Assembly: GCA_015062005.1 (NCBI GenBank)
Contig: SUVL01000002.1
Span: forward strand, 62,001-126,000
DNA: 64,000 bases
Source of the DNA: Akkermansiaceae bacterium
GTDB lineage: Bacteria > Verrucomicrobiota > Verrucomicrobiia > Verrucomicrobiales > Akkermansiaceae
Direction of reading: 5' to 3'
A program made the translations under genes and the position numbers. The notes beneath the pieces were generated by a model, which was not told the origin of the DNA, did no database searches, and saw nothing but the letters and a program-made list of their open reading frames with translations. Positions 25,253 through 34,290 of the stretch are shown here, piece by piece (within the stretch, counting starts at the first letter, position 1; each line of letters starts with the position of its first letter).

Positions 25253-25288
25253 TTGTTTAAGACGCTAACTGCGTAGTTGCTGAGCCTA

Positions 25289-26056
25289 TCAGGCGAACAC
25301 ACCTACGGCCTCAGCGGCGCAGGCAATCATGTAGTCGCGGTTAAGCTTGGCAATGTTATCCACGGAAATACCCTTCGGGCAAGCGGCTTCGCACTCGTAC
25401 TGGTTGGTGCAGTTACCGAAGCCGAGGGCATCCATCTGGCGCACCATGGCAAGCACACGCTTGTTCTTCTCCGGCTGGCCCTGGGGCAGCAGGTTCAGGT
25501 GAGCAGCCTTGGCAGAGGTAAAGAGCATAGCAGAGCTGTTCTTGCAGCTGGCTACGCAGGCACCGCAGCCCACGCATGCAGCGGCATCAAAAGCGGCGTC
25601 GGCCGTCTTCTTGCGCACAGGCATGTTGTTGGCGTTCGGGGCAGAACCGGTGCGGATATCCACGAAACCGCCGGCAGCGATAATGTTGTCGAGAGCGGTG
25701 CGGTCCACCATGAGGTCGCGCAGCAGCGGGAAAGCCTGGGCGCGGAACGGTTCAATCCAGATGGTGTCGCCATCCTTAAACTGGCGCATATGCAGCTGGC
25801 AGGTGGTCACCTTCTTGCCGCCGTGCGGCACGCCGTTGATGGTGAGGGAGCACATACCGCAGATACCTTCGCGGCAGTCGTGGTCGAACACGATGGGTTC
25901 CTTGCCTTCGTGCACGAGTTCCTCGTTCACGATGTCGAGCATTTCAAGGAAAGAAGCCTCATCCGGGATGTTCTTAGCCTTGTAGGTTTCAATGCGGCCC
26001 TGAGCCTGAGCATTCTCCTGGCGCCAGACCTTGAGCGTAAGATTGAGATTAGCCAT
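25289..26056 (-). CDS. sdhB: Succinate dehydrogenase/fumarate reductase iron-sulfur subunit
   Basis: A 255-residue SdhB/FrdB. The [2Fe-2S] ligands lie in [10 protein letters not shown] (about residues 61-70), and the [4Fe-4S] and [3Fe-4S] ligands in [11 protein letters not shown] and [15 protein letters not shown]. It passes electrons between the flavoprotein and the membrane cytochrome b. It is the last gene of sdhCAB, 39 nt after sdhA, followed by a terminator. The sequence type (Bacteroidetes/B-type, with a long SdhC and no SdhD) is used for either direction; fumarate reduction is plausible in a gut anaerobe but is inference. Confidence 0.95.
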   Translation of the reverse strand: MANLNLTLKVWRQENAQAQGRIETYKAKNIPDEASFLEMLDIVNEELVHEGKEPIVFDHDCREGICGMCSLTINGVPHGGKKVTTCQLHMRQFKDGDTIWIEPFRAQAFPLLRDLMVDRTALDNIIAAGGFVDIRTGSAPNANNMPVRKKTADAAFDAAACVGCGACVASCKNSSAMLFTSAKAAHLNLLPQGQPEKNKRVLAMVRQMDALGFGNCTNQYECEAACPKGISVDNIAKLNRDYMIACAAEAVGVFA

Positions 26057-26095
26057 AATTATATAATCTATCTTAAAGGGTTGGAATGAGTTTCT

Positions 26096-28060
<1,965 letters not shown>

Positions 28061-28083
28061 ATGATGCTATGAATGGGAAAGGG

Positions 28084-28755
28084 TTACTTGAGAATGCCGC
28101 AGAGAACGGCCACCGGGATGGAGATGAAAGCGCCGCAGACCACCAGGCCGAAGAGTACGGCAATGATGTTGTAGAGCGGGCGCACCTTGCGGGTGGAAAG
28201 GCCCAGCGTCTGGAACACAGACTGCAGGCCATGGCGCACATGCATGAACAGGCAGCAGATAGCCACGATGTAGAACACAGAGCACCACACATTCGAGAAG
28301 GCTGCAACGATGTGGCCGTAGCAATCAGAGGGGTCACCGTTCACCGTCAGCTGCCACAGGTGGAAGAGTAGGAAGCAGAAAATCATGATACCGGTGAGCA
28401 CCATCGTACGGGAGGAAAGCGTAGCTTTGAGCGTACCTTCCTTCTGGTACTGGGTGCGGGCGTTCACATTCTCAATCTTCAGAGCCAGAGTCAACACCAC
28501 ATGGATGAGGAGAATGGCGGCAAGACCGAGACGGATGGCCCAGAGAAGCCAGGCGGGCATGGTGTGCAGGCCTGTGGCGTAGGCATCAATCCAAGAGGGC
28601 ACACCATTGCCGGGATCACCACCGTAGATGGTCATGTTACCGGCCAGATGCCCCACGAGGAACAGGAGGAGACACGCACCTGTAAGAGCCACAAGAATCT
28701 TGCGGCCAATAGAGGACGTGACGAACTTGCATGCTGTCGTGATAATGTCGTTCAT
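28084..28755 (-). CDS. sdhC: Succinate dehydrogenase cytochrome b subunit
   Basis: A 223-residue integral membrane protein with five hydrophobic helices. Haem-ligand histidines lie at suitable places (VGHLAGN near 36, HTMPAW near 64, IHVVLT near 84, FHLWQL near 131, MHVRHGLQ near 172), which fits the di-haem single-subunit cytochrome b of B. subtilis and Wolinella type enzymes. It anchors SdhAB and exchanges electrons with the quinone pool. First gene of the operon with its own promoter. Confidence 0.93.
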   Translation of the reverse strand: MNDIITTACKFVTSSIGRKILVALTGACLLLFLVGHLAGNMTIYGGDPGNGVPSWIDAYATGLHTMPAWLLWAIRLGLAAILLIHVVLTLALKIENVNARTQYQKEGTLKATLSSRTMVLTGIMIFCFLLFHLWQLTVNGDPSDCYGHIVAAFSNVWCSVFYIVAICCLFMHVRHGLQSVFQTLGLSTRKVRPLYNIIAVLFGLVVCGAFISIPVAVLCGILK

Positions 28756-28781
28756 AAGCGCAATAACGTCTTTGCGCCATT

Positions 28782-28810
28782 ACTCTACCGCAACCAGCCC
28801 CAAAAAGCAA
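28782..28810 (-). promoter_or_regulatory. Promoter of sdhCAB
   Basis: Minus strand TTGCTT (28805-28810), 17-nt spacer, TAGAGT (28782-28787). The roughly 20-nt leader is mostly an inverted repeat GCGCAA/TTGCGC (28758-28778) that ends just before the sdhC ATG; it could be an operator or limit ribosome access. Confidence 0.5.
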
Positions 28811-28837
28811 GTCCCAATCGCCCCAGCCGGGCAAATT

Positions 28838-29464
28838 CTACACCGTCACCGCCAGCCACAAAGCGAAAAACGCCAGCAGCACGGAAAAGGCAGCATCAAA
28901 CAGCGCTGTATGGCGCAGGTAGAAACTGCGCACAGGCGACCACTGCAGCAGTGCGCTCCAGAGCACCCAGCCGAAGAGCCCGGCACCAGTAAGCACAAGC
29001 ACCACGGCCGGAGCATACCAGGCAAAACGCCGCCCGAACTGTTCAATCGGGCCGATAGCCAGGCCACAGATGAACAGGGTACACTTAGGGTTCAGGATAT
29101 TGCACAGGAAGCCCTGCCCAAACAACACCGGGAGAGGCTCCCGCACACTCGTTTCCAGCTTATCCTGCCCCACAGCTGCCCATTTACGGGGAAAAATCTT
29201 CCAGGCCAGATACAACAGCCACGCCGCAGCAGCATACAGCACCCACTGGCTCCAGGGCTGGGCCATCAGCCAGCCACCCACCCAGGCTACCAGCGCCGCC
29301 TGAATCAGAAACCCCGCTGCAATGCCGGCTCCCACCGCACTCCCGGCTCGGAACCCCTGCGCCAGCGCGGTACGGAACACAAAAAACACATCCGGCCCCG
29401 GGCTCAGTTGAGATACCATCAGCAGCGCCCACAGCACCACCAGGCTGCACACAGCCTCCATCAT
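28838..29464 (-). CDS. LysE-family amino-acid exporter
   Basis: A 208-residue membrane protein with about six hydrophobic helices. The beginning 'LLMVSQLSPGPDVFFVFRTALAQGFRAGSAVGAGIAAGFLIQ' is the LysE/RhtB signature (S-P-G-P followed by G-x-x-x-G-x-x-x-A-x-G), and 'GFLCNILNPKCTLFICGL' is the N-P-K motif of the family. Members export amino acids such as lysine, threonine or homoserine; the substrate is not predictable. The start overlaps the preceding gene's stop in an ATGA. Confidence 0.92.
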   Translation of the reverse strand: MMEAVCSLVVLWALLMVSQLSPGPDVFFVFRTALAQGFRAGSAVGAGIAAGFLIQAALVAWVGGWLMAQPWSQWVLYAAAAWLLYLAWKIFPRKWAAVGQDKLETSVREPLPVLFGQGFLCNILNPKCTLFICGLAIGPIEQFGRRFAWYAPAVVLVLTGAGLFGWVLWSALLQWSPVRSFYLRHTALFDAAFSVLLAFFALWLAVTV

Positions 29465-30489
29465 AACTGTACCTCCGGCAGAGGCAGCACCACATTTGAC
29501 TGCATCGGAGACTTGCGCTGCAGCACCCGCTCCGAAAGCGGGATTGCACTCTCGTATGCCGCGCGGAACATCTCCATCTTGGCATCCACATTATCAGCGT
29601 GATGCAGAATCAGCGCCTCCGGCACCTTGGGCAACACCGGAGAACCGTATTCCAGCAAACCATGGTGAGAAGCCACCAGGTGCAGCAGATGCAGCCGCAC
29701 CTGCTCAGATGCCGGCACAAGTCCCTTCCACTCGCCGCGTCTTTCCGGCGTCATCATATCACGCCAGAGCTTATTGATAATCTCAATTCCCATGGGGATA
29801 TGGCTCAGCAGCTCACCAGATTCCGTGTAGGGCATCTCCAGGCTGTGCTCCTCATAGTCATTCTCCACAATCTTTCCACAATCGTGCAGCAAGGCGCCGG
29901 CCATCACGAGGTCGCGGTTAAGGCGGTCCGGATACACGCTGCACAAGGCGGAAGCCACGCGCATCACACTGGCGATATGCTCCACCAACCCACCGCGGCG
30001 TGCATGGTGAAAATTACGGGCTGCGGCCGCGCGGCGGAAACGTTTCTCCTGCTGCTGCAGGAACAGGCTGCACACACCGGCCAGGCGCGGATCCTTCATC
30101 TCCGCCACATAGGAACAGATTGTCTCCCAGTCCTTCTGCTGGCGAGCCACCAGCTCCGGGCTGCCGGTAAGCACCTGCTCCTCTTCCTCAGGCGTAAGCG
30201 GGCGCAGGCTGGCCTCGCCCAGCTCCATGCCGTACTGGCTGAGCTGCCACTGCCCGGTCACCGCCACAGGGGCGGGTACTTCCAGTAAATCAAAATCGGT
30301 GTACCAGGGGGAGGTTTCCCATATTTTAAACGAAATCGTGCCGGCTGCATCTGCCAGCACGATTTCAAGAAATGGTTTGCCCGTCTTGGTGGTGCGGGTT
30401 GTCTTCTGGGTAAGCTGAGCCAGCAAAGTACCCTGCACCGCGGCATTTGCAGCCTCGGCATTCAACTCTGTCGTGCTACCGAACTGCAT
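29461..30489 (-). CDS. HD-domain 3'-5' exoribonuclease, YhaM-like
   Basis: A 342-residue protein with an N-terminal OB-fold nucleic-acid-binding domain (about residues 18-105: 'TKTGKPFLEIVLADAAGTISFKIW') and a C-terminal HD phosphohydrolase domain (H at GGLVEHIASV, the HD pair in GALLHDCGKIVE, later HLVASHHG and ILHHADNVDAK). This architecture is that of YhaM/CBF1, a 3'-5' exonuclease acting on single-stranded RNA and DNA. It sits just downstream of secG and overlaps the LysE gene by 4 nt. Confidence 0.88.
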   Translation of the reverse strand: MQFGSTTELNAEAANAAVQGTLLAQLTQKTTRTTKTGKPFLEIVLADAAGTISFKIWETSPWYTDFDLLEVPAPVAVTGQWQLSQYGMELGEASLRPLTPEEEEQVLTGSPELVARQQKDWETICSYVAEMKDPRLAGVCSLFLQQQEKRFRRAAAARNFHHARRGGLVEHIASVMRVASALCSVYPDRLNRDLVMAGALLHDCGKIVENDYEEHSLEMPYTESGELLSHIPMGIEIINKLWRDMMTPERRGEWKGLVPASEQVRLHLLHLVASHHGLLEYGSPVLPKVPEALILHHADNVDAKMEMFRAAYESAIPLSERVLQRKSPMQSNVVLPLPEVQL

Positions 30490-30510
30490 GGCAAGTATCA
30501 GGAGTGAGGA

Positions 30511-30990
30511 TTAAGCTGCAGGTTGCTCAGCGGGAGCCGGTGCAGCATCCACCGCCGGAGTAGGCAGACCCTCCGGCCCTTCGCCGGAAGCTGCAGGTGC
30601 CGCCTCCGCCGGAGCGGCAGGAGCAGGAGCCAGGTTCTCCAGATTCTCCACCGGAGCAGCAGACTGCTCAGCAGCTGCGGGAGTTTCGGCAGGCGCCGTC
30701 ACCGGAGCCTCCACCTGCTTCACATTCAGGTCAGACTTGCTGCGCTGGAAGCGGGCATTCATCAGCACCGCCAGCACAAAGCACAAGCCCATGAACAGCG
30801 TACCGAAGAGCACCGTGCCTTTCTTGAGCACATCCGTAGTCTGGGCACCAAAGGCCTGGTCAGTCATCTGGGCACCAAAGGCGGCACCAAGGCCTTCCTG
30901 CTTCGGACGCTGCATGAGCACCACAAGAAGAAGCAGAGCACAGACAATCAGCAGAATAGCGAAAACAATGTAAATAGCGGCGTTAAGCAT
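30511..30990 (-). CDS. secG: Preprotein translocase subunit SecG with long C-terminal extension
   Basis: A 159-residue protein. Residues 1-75 are SecG: a first membrane helix (YIVFAILLIVCALLLLVVLMQ), the conserved cytoplasmic loop QRPKQEGLGAAFG and a second helix (LFGTLFMGLCFVLAVLM). The remaining 80 or so residues form an Ala/Pro/Glu-rich, probably disordered tail not found in E. coli SecG. SecG assists SecYE in protein export. A near-perfect promoter ends 7 nt before the ATG. Confidence 0.9.
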   Translation of the reverse strand: MLNAAIYIVFAILLIVCALLLLVVLMQRPKQEGLGAAFGAQMTDQAFGAQTTDVLKKGTVLFGTLFMGLCFVLAVLMNARFQRSKSDLNVKQVEAPVTAPAETPAAAEQSAAPVENLENLAPAPAAPAEAAPAASGEGPEGLPTPAVDAAPAPAEQPAA

Positions 30991-30997
30991 GGCGGGA

Positions 30998-31026
30998 ATT
31001 ATATCTTATTTGAAATGGTTTGTAAA
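30998..31026 (-). promoter_or_regulatory. Sigma70 promoter of secG, leaderless
   Basis: Minus strand TTTACA (31021-31026), 17-nt spacer, TATAAT (30998-31003). Only 7 nt lie between the -10 and the ATG at 30990, so transcription should start at the first codon. Confidence 0.75.
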
Positions 31027-31030
31027 GGAA

Positions 31031-31369
31031 TCAGGCAATAATTTCATTCAATTCATTGCAGATGACACGCTTGGGGGTAATAGGCTTATCATCCCAGGCA
31101 AAGCTCATGACAATGATGCGTTCCCCCTTGCCAATGAGATGCGCCGCAGCGCCATTCACAATAATCTGGCCGGTACCGGGAGGGCCGACCAGCACGTAGG
31201 TCTCGAATCGGTTACCACTCGTTACTGAGGCAACCAGTACTTTCTCGCCCGGCCAGAGCCCGGCGGCTTCCACCAAATCCTGCGGAATCTCAATGCTGCC
31301 CTCGTACTCCACATCGCCACGGGTTACCATGGCTCGGTGAATCTTGGATTTTAACTGACAAACTAGCAT
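31031..31369 (-). CDS. panD: Aspartate 1-decarboxylase
   Basis: A 112-residue proenzyme that makes beta-alanine for pantothenate and CoA. It has the family opening 'KSKIHRAMVTRGDVEYEGSIEI', in which cleavage between Gly24 and Ser25 (E-G-S-I) gives the pyruvoyl group; Lys9, the catalytic Tyr region and 'NGAAAHLIGKGERIIVMSF' (normally N-G-A-A-A-R-L-x-x-x-G-D) are also present. Length is normal. No panB or panC is adjacent. Confidence 0.96.
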   Translation of the reverse strand: MLVCQLKSKIHRAMVTRGDVEYEGSIEIPQDLVEAAGLWPGEKVLVASVTSGNRFETYVLVGPPGTGQIIVNGAAAHLIGKGERIIVMSFAWDDKPITPKRVICNELNEIIA

Positions 31370-31449
31370 GACAGTGAATGCGGATGACCGCCAATCAAAC
31401 TACTTTTTGCCCAAAAGGTCAAGCACAATCAGGGAAAAGCCGGCATTTT

Positions 31450-32067
31450 TTATGACAAAAGACGCGCACAAACCGCGCAAACCGGCTTGCAGCCCCGCGC
31501 CGGACAGTACTGCCGCCCCCAGAGCACCATCTGCAAGTGCAGCTTTCCCCAGGTCTCGCGGGGGAAGCTCTTCTTCAAATCAGCCTCCACGGCCTCCACC
31601 GTCTTGGCACGGGAAAGCCCCCAGCGGCGAGCCAGGCGGAAAATGTGTGTATCCACCGGAAAGGCCGGATACCCGAAAGCCTGGTTCATCACCACACTGG
31701 CGGTCTTGTGCCCCACCCCGGGCAGCGCCTCCAGCTCCGCAAAGGATGAAGGCACCTGCCCGTTGTAGCGTTCCACCAGAATGCGAGCCGTCTCTACCAG
31801 GCGGCGGGCCTTCATTTCCGTAAGCCCACAAGTAGCAATGAGCGGCTGCACCTGCTGCCACTCCAGCGTAGCCATCGTGGCAGCATCCGGTGCCAGCTTG
31901 AACAACGCAGGCGTCACCAGATTCACCCGCGCATCTGTGCAGCGGGCCGAAAGCATGACCGCCACCAGCAAGGTGAACGCATCGCAGTGGTGGAGCGGCA
32001 CCTCCGGCTCCGGGATACCACGCTCCAGTTCCTCCAGCACAATGCGGGCTCGTTCCGCGCGCCTCAC
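31450..32067 (-). CDS. nth: Endonuclease III, DNA glycosylase/AP lyase, atypical iron-sulfur end
   Basis: A 205-residue HhH-GPD glycosylase that removes oxidised pyrimidines. The helix-hairpin-helix LEALPGVGHKTASVVM holds the catalytic Lys, and the catalytic Asp is in FPVDTHIFRLARRWG. The C-terminal cluster segment reads C-P-A-R-G-C-K-P-V-C-A-V-C-A-R-L-L-S and then stops: cysteines at 188, 193, 197 and 200. The usual spacing is C-x6-C-x2-C-x5-C, so the last ligand is missing and an extra Cys lies inside. It is followed 9 nt downstream of a small lipoprotein gene. Confidence 0.92.
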   Translation of the reverse strand: MRRAERARIVLEELERGIPEPEVPLHHCDAFTLLVAVMLSARCTDARVNLVTPALFKLAPDAATMATLEWQQVQPLIATCGLTEMKARRLVETARILVERYNGQVPSSFAELEALPGVGHKTASVVMNQAFGYPAFPVDTHIFRLARRWGLSRAKTVEAVEADLKKSFPRETWGKLHLQMVLWGRQYCPARGCKPVCAVCARLLS

Positions 32068-32076
32068 AGCAACAAA

Positions 32077-32280
32077 TCAACGGCGGTTCATATCACCCAG
32101 CGGTCCCAGCACAGCCTCACCCTCCTTGCGGGTGGTGTTGTTCCAGGGTTTCACCGCATCCGAGGAGCCGCGCGGGCCCACCACTTCACGGTTACTGGGG
32201 GGAACAGCCGGCATAGGCGGCTGGCAGGAGCACATCACCACCGCTGCAAGCGGTGCCAGAAGGAGCATTTTCTTCATCAT
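32077..32280 (-). CDS. Small lipoprotein of unknown function
   Basis: A 67-residue protein, MMKKMLLLAPLAAVVMCSC followed by a Pro-rich soluble tail. The signal ends in a lipobox-like VMCSC. No domain is recognisable. It lies between a terminator and nth, with only 9 nt to nth, so both are probably co-transcribed. Confidence 0.65.
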   Translation of the reverse strand: MMKKMLLLAPLAAVVMCSCQPPMPAVPPSNREVVGPRGSSDAVKPWNNTTRKEGEAVLGPLGDMNRR

Positions 32281-32299
32281 TTTCTTATCTGCTATCGTG

Positions 32300-32336
32300 T
32301 TATAAAAAGCCGCCTGTCCGGAACCGGGCAGGCGGC
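32300..32336 (-). terminator. Rho-independent terminator after the coiled-coil gene pair
   Basis: Stem GCCGCCTG (32309-32316) / CAGGCGGC (32329-32336) with an inner CCGG pairing, followed on the minus strand by TTTTTATA. Confidence 0.85.
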
Positions 32337-32368
32337 GAAAGTCTTGTGTTATACCTGCGCGGCAAGCA

Positions 32369-33256
32369 TCAGTTACCCAGCGGCTTCACGCGGAACACGC
32401 GGTCGCCCACCTCAGGACGCACACCGGGCACCAGCTTCTTGGGGTCATACTCCGCAATGACCATACCCTTGGAGATAGTCACAATGCGCAGCGGAGCCAC
32501 CACCACATCACCACGCTTCAGCAGCAGGGGCGTAGCATCGCCGGCAACCAGGCCGCTGTCCGGCCCCACGTTGAACACCACAAACTTCCAGCGGCTGTCT
32601 GCGGCCAGCAGCGGGTATTCGTCGTCATTCTTGGAGTAATCCGTAAAGAACTTGTCATTGATAGCAGTCAGGCGGTTCAGCTCCACCTTCTCCTTGGCCA
32701 GTCTCTCCGTAGCGGCCGTGCGGGCAGCCTGCCAGTCATTCAGTCTCTCCGTAATCTCCTCGGTGCGCTTCTGTTCCTTTTCCACAACGGAGCGGATTGC
32801 ATTGAGCACGGCCTCAGAAGAATCGTCATCGGAGCCAAGGTCCAGTGATGCGGTGGTCTTAATCTCGGCCATGGCAGCCTTCAGAGAAGACTGCAGCTGC
32901 TGCACACTCTCGTTCATGGCCTTCACCTTGCGGCGCACACCATCAAGACTAGCCTTGTGGCCGTCCAATTTGGCCTGGGCATCATCGCGCTTCACCTGGC
33001 TGTCACGCATTTCCACGCGGGCAGCCTCTGCGCCCTTGACTGCTGCAGCTCGCTCAGAGGAAACAGTGCCACGCTCGGCGTCCAAGTCCTGGTTAAGCTT
33101 ACGCAAGCCGGTAGCGCTGCTGGCATCCACTTGCTGGCCACCGCCATGCACAGCAATCACCACATCCATGACCTTCTGCTGGTCAGCAGAATACATAATA
33201 GCAGCACCGCCCGCCAGGAGCACCAGAATAGAAGCAAGAAGTTGAGAGATTTTCAT
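32369..33256 (-). CDS. Coiled-coil membrane-anchored protein (paralogue 2)
   Basis: A 295-residue protein with an N-terminal membrane anchor (ISQLLASILVLLAGGAAIMYS), a long coiled coil from about residue 45 to 210 rich in Lys, Glu and Arg, and a C-terminal beta domain of about 80 residues (WKFVVFNVGPDSGLVAGDATPLLLKRGDVVVAPLRIVTI... VRPEVGDRVFRV). That end resembles the small beta module 'V-x-h-x-x-G-x-x-x-G-h-x-x-G-x-x-x-x-V' of MreC/FlgT-like proteins. Its neighbour upstream has the same plan, so the two are a tandem paralogous pair that may form a hetero-oligomer in the periplasm. Function unknown. Confidence 0.7.
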   Translation of the reverse strand: MKISQLLASILVLLAGGAAIMYSADQQKVMDVVIAVHGGGQQVDASSATGLRKLNQDLDAERGTVSSERAAAVKGAEAARVEMRDSQVKRDDAQAKLDGHKASLDGVRRKVKAMNESVQQLQSSLKAAMAEIKTTASLDLGSDDDSSEAVLNAIRSVVEKEQKRTEEITERLNDWQAARTAATERLAKEKVELNRLTAINDKFFTDYSKNDDEYPLLAADSRWKFVVFNVGPDSGLVAGDATPLLLKRGDVVVAPLRIVTISKGMVIAEYDPKKLVPGVRPEVGDRVFRVKPLGN

Positions 33257-33282
33257 AACTTGAGGTATAAGTAGATAATTTC

Positions 33283-34113
33283 TTAGTTGTTACGGACGGA
33301 AACCACCGTGTCGCCGGGGCGCACCTTATCACCGGGGCGCATCGTGCTGTACACCACGTCGCAGCTGGATTTGTTGCTCTCCACCAGAGTCACAGAAAGC
33401 TCACACACCTTCTGGTTGCCACGCATCACGGCAAGGCGGGAACCAATCACAATCCCCTTGTCAATGCCACCATCAAGAATCACGTAATCCCAGGTGGGGT
33501 CAGCCGTCACCACAGAGCACTTCAGATCCACGGGGGAAAGGCGGGCCATGCGGGCTGCATGCAGGTCCTTGGCTTCCTGAATCAGCTTCAGCGTGCGCTC
33601 CGTCTCAGCACCCAGGTCGCTGGTCATCTTTTCCTCAGCAGCAGCCTGTGCCTCCAAGGCGTTATTGGATTCCACCAGCTCAGCAATACGTTGGCCAATC
33701 ACCTTGAAGGCTTCACCATCGCCAGAATCCTCGACGCCAGCAGCCTCTGAAGCGCTCTCCTGGAACACCTTGAAATCATCCTGGTAACGCTTGAACTCAG
33801 TCTTGGCCTTCTCCAGGTCAGCGTTTGCCTGTGTAATCTCCTGTTCAAAGGGAGCATCCTCAGCTTCAATGGCAGAGCGTTCCTCGTTGTACTTATCGCT
33901 CAGCTGCTTGAAATAAGCAGTACGCAGCTCGGCATAACGCTTGATGGCTTTGTCCTTCTCAATATCGACGGCCTTCTTCTTAGCCATATCGAACTGGGAC
34001 TGGTACGCAGCTACCTCGCCCTCCGGGCCGGTGAGAGCTTCATTGTTCTTATAAAAAAGGAAACATGCCCCCAGGAAGAGCACGACGGCGGCGATGATGA
34101 TGTATTTCCACAT
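33283..34113 (-). CDS. Coiled-coil membrane-anchored protein (paralogue 1)
   Basis: A 276-residue protein: membrane helix at 3-20 (YIIIAAVVLFLGACFLFY), coiled coil from about 30 to 185, and a C-terminal beta domain (WDYVILDGGIDKGIVIGSRLAVMRGNQKVCELSVTLVESNKSSCDVV, then MRPGDKVRPGDTVVSV). The G-x-x-x-G-h-x-x-G-x-x-h and G-D-x-V patterns match the same module in the next gene. The two genes are 26 nt apart and share a terminator. I do not know a named family; an envelope scaffold role is only an inference from the architecture. Confidence 0.7.
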   Translation of the reverse strand: MWKYIIIAAVVLFLGACFLFYKNNEALTGPEGEVAAYQSQFDMAKKKAVDIEKDKAIKRYAELRTAYFKQLSDKYNEERSAIEAEDAPFEQEITQANADLEKAKTEFKRYQDDFKVFQESASEAAGVEDSGDGEAFKVIGQRIAELVESNNALEAQAAAEEKMTSDLGAETERTLKLIQEAKDLHAARMARLSPVDLKCSVVTADPTWDYVILDGGIDKGIVIGSRLAVMRGNQKVCELSVTLVESNKSSCDVVYSTMRPGDKVRPGDTVVSVRNN

Positions 34114-34290
34114 GGTGTAAGTAAAAAAATTTGCAGCTGTTCGCTAATATATCTATACCAGAACGCCACCAAATGCAATCAAAAAAATCCTGCACCGGCA
34201 TTTTTTTTACACTTTCTGCACCGTGGCACGAAAAAGCTGCCTTCCACTCACGCAGAAGACAGCTTGAAATCGATTCAGCAATCGGTGGAA

